Source: Triglochin maritima | Lineage: Eukaryota; Streptophyta; Magnoliopsida; Alismatales; Juncaginaceae | Assembly (NCBI GenBank): GCA_963682175.1 | Contig: OY821791.1 | Location: forward strand, 24,975,826 to 25,039,825 | Direction of reading: 5' to 3' | DNA: 64,000 nt | Shown: positions 46,376 to 56,666 of the stretch, in pieces | How the letters are laid out: each line of letters begins with the position of its first letter | How positions within the stretch are numbered: the stretch's first letter is position 1 | Translations under genes and position numbers: made by a program | Notes under the pieces: generated by a model | Databases searched by the model: none | What the model saw: the letters and a program-made list of their open reading frames with translations, nothing else | Told to the model about the DNA's origin: nothing

Positions 46376-47915
46376 TGTTGGCTTTTTGGCCTTAATCTTT
46401 ATTTAGTTTTGATGATTAAGTAATCTAATCTTAATCTATATTTAATCAATCAACCTAGACAATCAAAGTAAGCAAACATGAATACATGCATTGCATACAT
46501 ATTCGTGTACTTGCGATATTCTTAATAGGTTGATGAAGAATCAAGCTAAGGAGCTTTGGGACAAGAAGATAAAGACTCAAGACATATAATCAAGCTTTGG
46601 ACCAATATGTAATTTAGTATAATTTGAGTCCTTAGGAATAATGTAAACTTGAGCACATTAGGATTTTGTCTCGTATCCCCACGGTTAACCGAACCCCTCT
46701 CGGTAAACCGAATCCTGTAGAGTTCGGTCCACTGAACACCTTGCGGTCAACTGTGTAGAATCCTTTAGGTGTTCCCTGGAATAACCACCTCGGTATACCG
46801 AACCACCTTCGGTAGACCGAATTAGCCTGGACCGGTTTTGGACTTTTGCTCCAACGGTCGTATTTAAATCTTGACCTAAAGCCCAATTGACTTATCCATA
46901 TTCGGTACACCGAACATTCGGTCAACCGAATCATATTGCTTTAGGAGCCCAACGGCTATTTAACTTGACCGTTATTGGTAAAACAATTTCCCACGCATTG
47001 TCAGTGCAAAACCCGCGCTAACTTCGGTATACCGAAGTATAGACGGTCAACCGAACCTAGCATTAACAGAACCCTACCAATCTTACTGTCCAGTTCGGAA
47101 CGGCTAACCGAATGGGTTTCGGTAAACCGAATAGTATTAGGGTTGCTAGTTAGAGAGCTACTGGAGTTGAGTGAGCGGTTAACCGAATAGGATTCGGTAA
47201 ACCGAAATGACCATATTCGGTAATCCGTTTGGTTAACGGTCTACCGAGGAGCATGCAAATTCTGCCCGAACTTCTGTCACTTCATCACTTTTCATGGGTG
47301 AACTTTCTCACCTACTCCCCAACGGCTCTAAGAGCTTTGAAGCCTATATAAGGACCTCATTAGAAGCACAACAAAAGCACTACACTCTCCAAAGATCAAG
47401 TATCCTTGTGCTATCTTTCCCAAACCATCAAAGCTCAAATCCTATACACTCAAGCCAAAACATCACCACTTGTATTCCTAGATCCATATCATAATCCAAG
47501 TGTGCTCAAAGTTAGAGTGTCATAAGCAAGAAGTGTGATTCATTCCTTCATCCAAATCACAAGAGTTGTAATAGCTTCGGGGAAGCTCCCTCTCGGGTTG
47601 TGAGAGGAGACACGGGCGAGGCGAGGGTGTTCGCAAGGCTCGTTGTTTGTAAAGGCGTTGATCTCGGCCCGGTAATGGAGATCGGATAGTGGAATCCACA
47701 AGCGAGGATCGAGGGATGAGTGGGGCTTGTGAGTGAGGACTAGGACCCGGGGAGGGTGCCGAACCTCGTTGCATCGGGCGTCGACTACAACGTGGTTTGC
47801 AAGTTCTCTAACTCTCATCTAATCCTTGCATGATTAGTTGTTAGTTTTGTAATTAAGTTTTAATTCCGCACTTGAGTTAATTACGATCACTAGAGGACCC
47901 CATACGATCCCCACA
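46376..47915 (+). repeat. Array LTR3
   Basis: 1540 bp ending at the right TSD CAGTT. TATA box at 47345-47351. It holds the best-kept CGGT-NN-ACCG dyads (46683-47230). Confidence 0.92.
46683..47230. repeat. Spaced-dyad array CGGT-NN-ACCG in LTR3
   Basis: About a dozen dyads with invariant half sites but a changing centre: CGGTTAACCG, CGGTAAACCG, CGGTATACCG, CGGTAGACCG, CGGTACACCG and CGGTCAACCG all occur, most followed by AA or AT. Parallel arrays are at 43017-43585 (LTR2) and 37960-39950 (LTR1). Confidence 0.9.
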
Positions 47916-48610
47916 CAGTTCACTATGTATACTTTTGTAAACCAAAGTTAGCAAGGGTTTTTCACTGACAGTTGAAGCTCAAATAGTCGTTGAGTACAAC
48001 GGTCAAGTGCCACATGTAAATAGTTGTTGGGTTCCTAAGGTTAAGAAGGAATCGGTTGACTGATAGGCATTCGGTCGTCCAAATCACGACAAGTCAATTG
48101 GGCACTAGGGCTCGATTCAAATGCAACCATTGGAGCAAAGTCCAAAAATGGTCAAAGGTTATTCGGTGGACCGAAGGTGTTTCTGTCATCCGTCAGGACA
48201 ATTCTAGATAGCATCCTATCGGCTACTGATGGGTATGAATCGGTTATTCGATAGGTGTTCAATTGACCGAGCTGCGAAGGTTTTGGTTGACCGTGAAGGG
48301 TACGGTATACCAAATCTTGACGAGACAGAATCCTAATGCTCAAGTTTACATTAAACCTAATGGACTCACTAAATATAAAATTGCATGTCTTGGTCCAAAG
48401 CTTTGATTACAAGTCTTGATTCTTGATGTCTTTGTCCCAATGCTCATTTCCTTGATTATCTTGATCAACCTATTAAGATGATTGCAAGTATACAAGTATG
48501 TATGCAATGCATGTAATCGTGTTTGCTTAATTTGATTGATTAGGTTGATTGATTAAGATTAGTTTGATTAATCATCAAAATTACTATTGATTAAGGCCAA
48601 AAAGTCAACA

Positions 48611-50640
48611 CTTCCCTCATCTTTGGCCACAAGTATGACCCTTCAAGAAATGTCATTCTCCTCTTTTGGCCCGGATGCCCAACCCACTTTGTGATATGGC
48701 ACAAATATTCTTCTTCCACTGGTGAAGAGAAGGTCATCCTCTACCTAGAATTTAGTGGTGTTACCTTCATTCACCATGCCCACTGACTGCTTGGCTAAGG
48801 GGTCATGTATTTGTCCTTCTTTGATCTCTCCCACGAGATCTTCTTGAACATTGGAGAGGGATACTAGATCAGTCCTTCTACTTAAGGCATCAACTATAAA
48901 ATTTTCTTTCCCTGGTTTGTCCATCTTGAAGTCAAATTCCACCAAGAACTGCCGCCATCGGGCTTTCTGGGAACTTAACTTCTTTTGCATTTGAAAATAG
49001 ATTATTGCTAAATTATCGATTTGAATCACAAAAAGTGATCCTAATTAAGAATTAATGCCTCCATGTTCTTAGACAATTGACTATTGTGGTCATCTCCTTT
49101 CTCTTGGACAATGTATCTTCTTTCTGTCTCATTTAGCTTTCTACTCTCGAAAGCTATCAGATGTCCTTCTTGCATCAACACCCCACCTATGATAAAGTCC
49201 AAGGCATAAGTTTGCACTTCAAACTCTTTGGTGAAATCCCACAAGACTAGAATTGGTTCCTTCATAACCTTCTTCTTCATCTCCTCAAAGCTGTTATGAC
49301 AGATTATCTCTTGATGATTTTTTTGTAATAGTTCACCAATCCTAAGAATGAACGGAGTTTTGTGACTTTGGTTGGGGCCTCCCACTCTATGATGGATTAT
49401 ATATTTGAGCTATCCATCCTCAGTTTTCCTTGACTGATGATATGACCCAAGAATAACACTTCCTCTGAGGAAAATGAGCAATTATCCTTCTTCACATATA
49501 GCTTATTCTCCTTGAGCATTTGGAATACCCACCTTAGATACTCAACATGCTCCTCCAAGGAATTGCTATAGATGACAATATCATCTAAATAGACCACCAC
49601 AAATCGGTACATGTAAGGATGAAATATTTTGTTCATCAATGTGCAGAAGGTGGCAGGGGCATTGGTTAGGCCAAACGACATGACTAACCCATCGAATGAC
49701 CCATGCCTTGTGACGTTTGTAGTCATTGGCTCATCGCCCTCGACGATCTTGACTTGGTAATACCCTGATCTCAAATCAATCTTTGTAAAACACATGGCTT
49801 CCCAAGTCGATCAAACAAGTCCGTGATCAAGGGAATTGGGTACTTGTTTTTGATTGTCGCCTTGTTCAATGCTCGATAATCAATGCACATGTGAAGGCCA
49901 CCATCATATTTCTTTTGGAACAACACCGGCACTTCATATGGCGCCTTTGAGGGTCAAATTTGACCCGCTTCCAACAAGCTATCGAGTTGCCTCCTCCGCT
50001 CCTCCAACTAAGGAGGTGGCATCCAGTAAGAGACCATGGCAAGGTGTTTAGCCCCTGGCTCAAGCTCGATCTCATGGTTCACCTCTCTTCTTAGAGGTAG
50101 TTCCTTTGGCAACTCTGGATGCATCACATCTGGGTTCTCCTCAATTACTTTTTGTACAACATGAGGGATCTCACCCTCTTTTGGCACACCATGTTGCTTA
50201 AGGGTTGCTAAGAACACATCCTCTCCTTTCTTGAATCATTTCACCAGTTGGATGACAGACACGGTAGGGATTGTTATGGGCTTCAGGGATATTTGTACCA
50301 GATGTGTGGCACATTTCTCCATGATGCACATGTAGTTCGAAGAAGGGAGTAATAGGGTGCTTACACTTCTTAAGAAGTCAAGTCCCAGTACTCTCTTGTG
50401 GTCATTCATGGGGACAATAGAGAAACATATATTTCCCCTCCAAGTCCCTAGATCCACCTTTGTAGCTCGTACCACCCCTTCAATAGGCTTTGCATAAGCG
50501 TTCACCAATTTGAGCTTCCCCTTTGTCTCTGTAAGAGGAACCCTCAATCTCTTTGCTTCCCCAAGAGTCATGAAGTTGTGGCTTGCCCCAGTGTCTACCA
50601 ACATCTGTGTTGGTTTGCCTGCAACTTTGGTCTAATATAT
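48611..50640 (-). pseudogene. G1 protease, RT, RNase H, integrase finger
   Basis: In protein order (right to left): protease MLVDTGASHNFMTLGEAKRL near 50600 (Asp-Thr-Gly intact); a linker to about 49900; RT with [15 protein letters not shown] at 49790, [12 protein letters not shown] and VVYLDDIVIYS at about 49560 (catalytic pair intact); FLGHIISQGKL near 49440; RNase H from 49260 where the usual TDAS is TYAL; FESRKLNETERRYIVQEK; DKPGKENFIVDALSRR at about 48900; and an integrase finger WVGHPGQKRRMTFLEGSYLW running into the junction at 48611. Many frame changes. The rest of the integrase is at 32257-32328 and 29720-30713. Confidence 0.88.
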
Positions 50641-51359
50641 TTTCTGATAGAAGATTTGTGTTTAAGTTCAATCATTTTTTCTTGCTTCATAAACCACATT
50701 TGTGGGCATAGAAGTGTCTTTTAAGATCTTTCTTAAATTCTTCCCACGTCTCAAGTTGCTTACTTATGTTGTTCTTAACATCTTCTATTTTTCTTTTACA
50801 CCACAAGGAGGCAGTATCAGAGAGATAATAAGAGGTGAACAAACCTTTTGGGTTTCCTCTTGCATATTCACTTCTACAAAGTATTGCTCCATGGACCATA
50901 AGAAGTTCTCTACTTCTTTGGCGTCTCTTTGGACACAAAACTTATTTGGATAGGGAATGTCCATCTTTGGTGATTCCTTTGCTCCCCATCACTTGTCAAG
51001 ATTCTCTTGCAAATGGTTAGTTCATCTCTACGACGAACCATCGAGATACTTAGAGAAATGATTGAGTTCATTGAGAAATGATCGAAGTATGGGTTCTGGA
51101 GAGAGCTCTGAATCTTCATTAACAGCTTCCAAGCTTTCCCTACGCTTGTGAGCTTCGAACCAATAGTCAGTATAGTATAATGACATATTGACACATTCTC
51201 TTCCAAAGATTCAGAGCTCTCTCCAGAAACTCAACTCTGATCACTTCGGTAATTACACTTCTCTCCACTGGTAGGGCCAACATCCCTACCACGAGATTCT
51301 TCAGCGGCTGACCATTTTTGGCTCTCTGGATTCTTCCCCATGGTTGCCTTTCACCCAAT
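50641..51359 (-). pseudogene. G1 gag remnant
   Basis: Decayed Gag. The clearest piece is at 50690-50940, with YYLSDTASLWCKRK, KQLETWEEFKKDLKRHFYA, matching the gypsy Gag core. The knuckle region is not recognisable. Other frames to 51360 are disrupted. Confidence 0.65.
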
Positions 51360-51377
51360 GGTAAGGCTCTGATTCCA
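51360..51377 (-). other. G1 primer-binding site
   Basis: The minus strand reads TGGAATCAGAGCCTTACC, the tRNA-Met type with one change, followed after 3 bp by the LTR end that is split by the next insertion. Confidence 0.75.
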
Positions 51378-51383
51378 CTTTGT

Positions 51384-52862
51384 TGTTGGCTTTTTGGCCT
51401 TAATCTATGTTTTGACGATTTAATCAACCTAATCTCAATTGTGATCATGTAGAGTAGCACACATGTTGCATTGCATATATATTGCTTTGTGCTAACCTCT
51501 ACAGGTGATCAAGACTCAAGGAAGAAAGAAAATCAAGTCAAGACATGTAATCAAACTCTATTGAAGACATGTAATTTGCATTTCTTTGAGTCTTAGGAAC
51601 ATCGTGTAATTGAGCATACTTGAACTAAAAACAACTCAAACACACACTAGGTTCCCTATAGAAGTCAAACACAAAATTTCAGATAATTTAGACTTCAATA
51701 GATCACCCAAACTTAAACCGGAAAACACTTAACCTGAACTGTCTGCCCACATTCGGTCGACCGAAACAGACCTTTTCGGTCGACCGAGTGATCATATATT
51801 CTGTTACTGTTTAATTGTCCAAGTTCGTTCGACCGTCCAGACCTTTTCGGTCGACCGAGTAGCAACAAATTTCAGACCGTTTGTTTTGTCGTATTATACC
51901 CAACGATCGTATTCGTATTATCTCCGTATACTCTAAATATATTTAGTGTATCGGTCGACCGAGGACCTTGTTCGGTCAACCGAACTTAAGAAGACTCGAC
52001 AAACCCAAAGTGCTTGTCGATTTTCGGTCGACCGTGGACCTTGTTTCAGTTGACCGAATATGATCTTGTTTGTCAACCTCAAAGAGTATGGTGTGAATCG
52101 GTCGACCGAACCTATCTCGGTGTTCGACCGATCCCTTAAGTGTACCTGAGTCATAGCCTTTGGCGGTCGACCGTTCCTTAACCGGTCGACCGAACCTTAA
52201 TCAAAATTGTCAAATGGTCGACCGTTCAGCCCGATCCGGTGGACCGAACTTACTCAGAATTGGGTCCTGTCAGTTCCTGTTTTGTGTATCTTACACAATC
52301 TTTACCGAGTTCATCCCCAACGGCTATAACTCTTTAGGAGCTTATAAATAGAGTTGTAAAGCACATTTTAAAACAACTCTCCAACTACTATTTGTCTCCT
52401 ACATTAGAGAGAAAGCTCCAAACACTTCAAGCTTCTAACCTTCCACACTTAAGTCTTAAATCCAATTCTTACTCAAGTGTGCTCAAGATTAGAGAGTGTT
52501 GTTCCACTCATTGTTTGTTCAAGAAGCAAGTATCCCTCTCAGACTGTGAGAGGAGGTGCCAAGTTCGGCGAGGGTTGTTCGCGAGCTTGAATATTGCAAA
52601 GGGGTTCTCTCTCGGCCCGGAACGGAAAGTGGTAGTGAAGTCGTGAGCGGAGCTTGGTGATCCGAGTGGAGCTTGTAAGAGAGGACTAGGACCCGGGTGG
52701 GGTGCCGAACCTCTATAAAAATCCCCGACTCCTTGTGGTTTGCATTTTCCATTCCTTTACTTGCTTGATTTGTTTTAAATTCCACTGCACATCTTTGATC
52801 GTTAAACAAGTAGGTAATTGGGGTTAAAAGTGATTAGAATTAGAGACCCTCACGATCCTACA
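51384..52862 (+). repeat. Family S solo LTR at G1 PBS/LTR border
   Basis: 1479 bp, TGTTGGCTTT to CGATCCTACA, perfect TSD TTTGT (51379-51383 and 52863-52867). The target lies across the G1 PBS-LTR boundary. A TATA-type motif TATAAATAG lies at about 52344-52352. Eight exact CGGTCGACCG copies occur between 51754 and 52192. Confidence 0.92.
51754..52192. repeat. CGGTCGACCG array in family S LTR
   Basis: Exact copies start at 51754, 51777, 51848, 51952, 52025, 52099, 52164 and 52183, with variants between them (for example CGGTCAACCG near 51974). Confidence 0.93.
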
Positions 52863-53707
52863 TTTGTGATATTCCTACTCCTCAAGTATGCACTGTGCCG
52901 GCACAAATCACAAACTCCCTCGAGTTGCTGAGACTTATTCATCACCTTCCCCATTTCTCAACTTAGCTAGAATGTTAAGTAGAGTATTCCCACACGCACA
53001 AACAAGCACAGAAAGGGACACTTAAGAAGGTTTGCTCGATATGCAACTATTGTTAGGATCAATGGCCCCTAATTCTAATTACTTTTAAGTTAATCTCTAC
53101 TTGATTAAGCAATAAGATGCGCAACGGAATAAACAAACAAACGAGTAGAGAAAATGCAAACCACACAAATGGACTCGGAGATTTTTATAGAGGTTCGACC
53201 ACCCGCCTACATCCTCTTTTGCAAGCTCCGCTCGACACTTCAAGTTCCGCTCACGTCTTCACTATCCGCTCACCATTTCGGGCTGGGAGAGAACGCCTTT
53301 ACACATCAAGCTCCGCGAACAATACTCACGAGCTTGATTTCTTCCTCTCACAACCCGAGAGGGAACACTTCGGGTTTCACCAATATCCTTGCTTCTTTGA
53401 CAACCAAACTTGTTGAGTGGAACACACTCTCTACCTTGAGCACACTTGAGTATGATTTGGAAATGAGTACTAAAGTGTGGATATGAAGGCTTTGAGTGTT
53501 TGGATTGATCACTCTAATGTATGAGGAAAATAGTAGTAGGAGAGTTGTTTAAATAAGGTTGGGAACCACTATTTATAAGCTCTAAGAGAATTATAGCCAT
53601 TGTGTTAAGTGTGGTAAAAGATTGTGTATGACACAGAAAACATAAAATTCGACACACTGTTCTGGTCAAGTTTGGTCGACCGAATTGGGCCTAACGGTCG
53701 ACCGGAG

Positions 53708-54439
53708 AGTTGGCTTTATGGCCTTAATCTATGTTTTGATGATTTAATCAACCTAATCTTAATTATAATCAATGTAGAATAGCACACATTATGCATGGCA
53801 TATATATTGTATTGTGCTAACTTCTGCATGTGATCAAGACTCAATGGAGAAAGGAATTGAAGTCAAGACATGTAATCAAGCCATTGAAGACGTGTATTTT
53901 TGTATTTCTTTTGAGTCTTAGGAATTTATGTAATCATGAGCATACAAGATTTAAAATCTATTCACATAGATACTAGGTTCCTTTGAGAAGTCACACACAA
54001 AATCTCATAACATTTGGACTTCAATAGGTCACCCAAACATAGATCAGAAAACACTAAACCCCAACATGGACTGTTTGAGCTAAATTGGTCGACCGAACTA
54101 GTTCTCCGTTCGACCGATTGGATCAGTTAATCAGTTGGCCTTTAGTATCAAACCGGTCGACCATCGTGTGCATGTTGTTCGACCGTTTACACGTGTCTTG
54201 TTACTGTTAAACTTGTCGTATTATACCAACGATCGTATTCGTATAAACTTTACAAAACCCGAAAACACTTAAGCCACCAGTCGACCGTTTCCTTGACCCC
54301 GGCCGACCATTCCAAGACGTTTTCTTGAATCCCAGAGTTCCTGTCATTTTTCGGTCGACCACCCAAACCTCTTTGTTTGACCTACATGTCTTCAATAAGT
54401 TTAAAAGTTATTAAAATTAGGGGTCATTACGATTCTACA
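53708..54439 (+). repeat. Family S 5' LTR with internal deletion
   Basis: 732 bp against 1409 bp for its 3' partner. It begins AGTTGGC where TGTTGGC is expected. About 680 bp is lost near 54380, with a short non-homologous stretch at the junction. The TATA region is in the lost part. Confidence 0.88.
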
Positions 54440-54441
54440 AT

Positions 54442-54453
54442 TGGTATTAGAGC
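54442..54453 (+). other. PBS, tRNA-iMet type, mutated
   Basis: TGGTATTAGAGC, one C-to-T change from the usual TGGTATCAGAGC, 2 bp after the LTR. Confidence 0.85.
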
Positions 54454-54491
54454 ATAGGTGTTAAATGTCATATACTTAATCATGATTTAGC

Positions 54492-56120
54492 ATGGCATCC
54501 ACATCTAATCATGTAGAGGGATTATGCACCACTAGGCCTCATTTTCTTAATGGGTCCAATTATGACTATTGGAAGAATAGAATGAAGATTTTCTTAATCT
54601 CTAATGACCATACGTATTGATTTTTCCTTCAAAATCCCTACACATCCCCAAATGAAGCAGAGTTAGCCTCATTATCTATGGCCAAAATGAAAGAAATTGA
54701 AATGAATTTAAAGATTGTGAACATCTTATATTGTGGCCTTGATGATGGTGAATACAATATAATTAGGGGTTGTGAAACTGCATATGAAATATGACATAGA
54801 TTGCAAATGCATCATAAGGGTGATAGCAAAACTAAGGAAACTCGCATTAGCCTCCTCATGCATAAATATGAATTTTTTTCTATGCAAATAGGTGAGAACA
54901 TAAGCAAAATGAACACTCGCTTCACCGATATCACTAATTCTCTTTTGGTTCATGGAAGAAAAATTAGTGAAGGAGAAATGACTAGGATGTTCCTCCGATC
55001 ACTCAACAACGATCGGAAAGATAAGGTTGTCGCAATTGAAGAAGTGCATGATCTTTCAAAATTAAAAATGGAGGAACTCATTGGAAACCTAATGGCTTAA
55101 GAACTTCAAATCAACCATCAAAAGGAGAAGGAACCCTCCAAGAACAAACACACATTGGCATTACATGCAAAATTTGATGAGCCAAGAAGAAGAGAGGATA
55201 ATGAGGACATTGAAGTCCTTACTCAAGACTTTTTCAAATTCCTCAAAAAAGATAAAGAAGAAACAAGAGAAAGAAGAGGAAGAAGAAGTGAGCAGGGAGA
55301 AAAAGAAAAGGAGAAGAAGAGCGAAAATGAGAGAAGAGAAAGGGAGAAGAAGAAGGAGAGAAGGGAGAGGAGAAGAGCAAGAGAAGATGAAAGGAAGGAG
55401 GAAGCTCACAAAGCTACATGGGATGACTCATCATCATCATCCTCTTCCTTGCAAAGTAGAAGAGAGGTTGCCCACTCATGCTTCTTGGCTATTGAAGATG
55501 AACAAAGTGAGGTAGACTCTAACTCTTGTTCCACTAGATCAAATTCTTGCTCTACTAAATCATATTATAGTGATAACTCTTGTTCTAAAGAAGAAACATA
55601 TACACATGATGAGCTTAAAAATGCATTTCAAGATTTAGTTAAACAATATGAGATCATTTCTGAAAAGAACAAAAATTCTAGAAAGACTATCAATGATCTC
55701 CAAAGTCAAATTAAATAATCATGAATGAAAAGAATGAGGTGCTTGCTAGACATGAAACTAATGCATTATAACTTGTTAGTCTAAAAGCAACACATATTGG
55801 TGTTGAACAATTAGATCTTCAAGCTTGTAATGTGAAATTAAGAAAAGATCTAGAAAGATTCACCAATAGAAAAAAAATGATTGACATGCTATTAGGTAGC
55901 CAAAGATAATCTTTAGATAAACATGGTTTACAATATAATACTAAATTGAAAACGATGGATCTTATACTACTTTAAATTGCAAGCATTTGTTTGTTAATCA
56001 TAGTTCTTCAAGTGTGCGGACTCCTAAAACCAAAACGGTTTGGATCCCAAAAAAACTAATGTTCAAGGACCCAAAGTTATTTGGGTACCTAACTCTACGG
56101 GCAAGCTTGCAAAGTAAAAT
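54492..56120 (+). pseudogene. Family S gag (nested copy)
   Basis: UBN2-type Gag from ATG 54492: MASTSNHVEGLCTTRPHFLN, NYDYWKNRMKIFLI, then an in-frame TGA at a position usually Trp, YCGLDDGEYNIIRGCETAYE followed by a second TGA where Trp is expected, GENISKMNTRFTDITNSL, LRSLNNDRKDKVVAIEEVHD, and a TAA near 55098. The frame continues through FFKFLKKDKEETRERRGRRS and a very long Lys/Arg/Glu stretch, a Ser/Asp-rich patch (55430-55600) and a coiled-coil-like end. After 55718 it is frameshifted, with PKTKTVWIPK-like repeats near 56030. No zinc knuckle or pol. The N-terminus lacks the double stop seen in the array copies. Confidence 0.82.
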
Positions 56121-56666
56121 TCAAGGCCGGTTGCACTACCGAAAGGATATTGGAATCAACTAGAGGATCAAATTGGGTAAAATTTATTTATCCTCCTAAG
56201 CTTAAAGAATTGGTTCCAATAGGATTTAATATGCTTAATTGTCACTTCTTTTACTTCATTCATTGCATATCTTATAAATTTGGGAGAAACACATCCAATC
56301 CTAATTTTGTCAAATTTTCTAATGGATGTCAAAAAGGGGAGTGAAAACATCATGCTCATACGTCATATTGATTGATGTTAAAAGGGGAGAATAAAATTGA
56401 ACTTAATTGCAATATCATATACATAGGGTAATGAAGTGCAAAATTAAGGAGAAGCAACTTCATTACAAGACATCCTAAAATTCTATGTTAAATCTTGTTT
56501 TTTATTGATGTCAAGGGGGAGATTATTACGGGGTGATGACTTGAAATTTGATTAAAAGTTGAACAAAAACTATGCACATCCATAGGGGGAGTGTTTATAT
56601 GCATAGTTTACATCTAGAAGTTTCAAGTATTAAGATATAGGTTGTCATCATCAAAAAAGGCGAGAT

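Larger units (their letters stand above)
37651..47915 (+). mobile_element. Tandem family S array LTR-gag-LTR-gag-LTR
   Basis: Three LTRs (37651-40584, 42710-44249, 46376-47915) and two internal regions (40585-42709, 44250-46375). One perfect TSD, CAGTT, flanks the whole array (37646-37650 and 47916-47920). The internal regions differ by only about three substitutions and one indel over 2.1 kb. No pol is present: PBS, gag, a run of PPT-like tracts, then LTR. It is a non-autonomous, gag-only Sirevirus-like element (the type called TR-GAG) enlarged by unequal crossing-over. It sits inside another family S LTR. Confidence 0.9.
32329..48610 (-). mobile_element. Truncated family S element (gag and 5' LTR)
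   Basis: A minus-strand Sirevirus-like element: 5' LTR 33201-48610 (split by a CACTA transposon and by the tandem array), decayed PBS next to 33201 (minus strand TTTGTATCAAAG), and gag to about 32329. There it ends abruptly in G1 integrase with no 3' LTR. The G1 integrase is short by about 130 bp at this point, so one deletion removed the element's 3' half together with host sequence. Confidence 0.8.
33201..48610 (-). repeat. Family S LTR split by CACTA and tandem array
   Basis: Own sequence about 1536 bp in three pieces: 33201-33843, 37448-37650 and 47921-48610. + strand start TGTTAGAATCGATGACCC, end AAAAAGTCAACA. Removing CACTA (33844-37447) and the array with one TSD (37651-47920) restores a normal-length LTR. 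Dyads here are decayed. Confidence 0.85.

Noticed and set aside
55161..55409. Minus-strand Ser/Leu/Phe-rich frame resembling membrane segments
   Set aside because: It is the antisense of the Lys/Arg/Glu-rich gag stretch.
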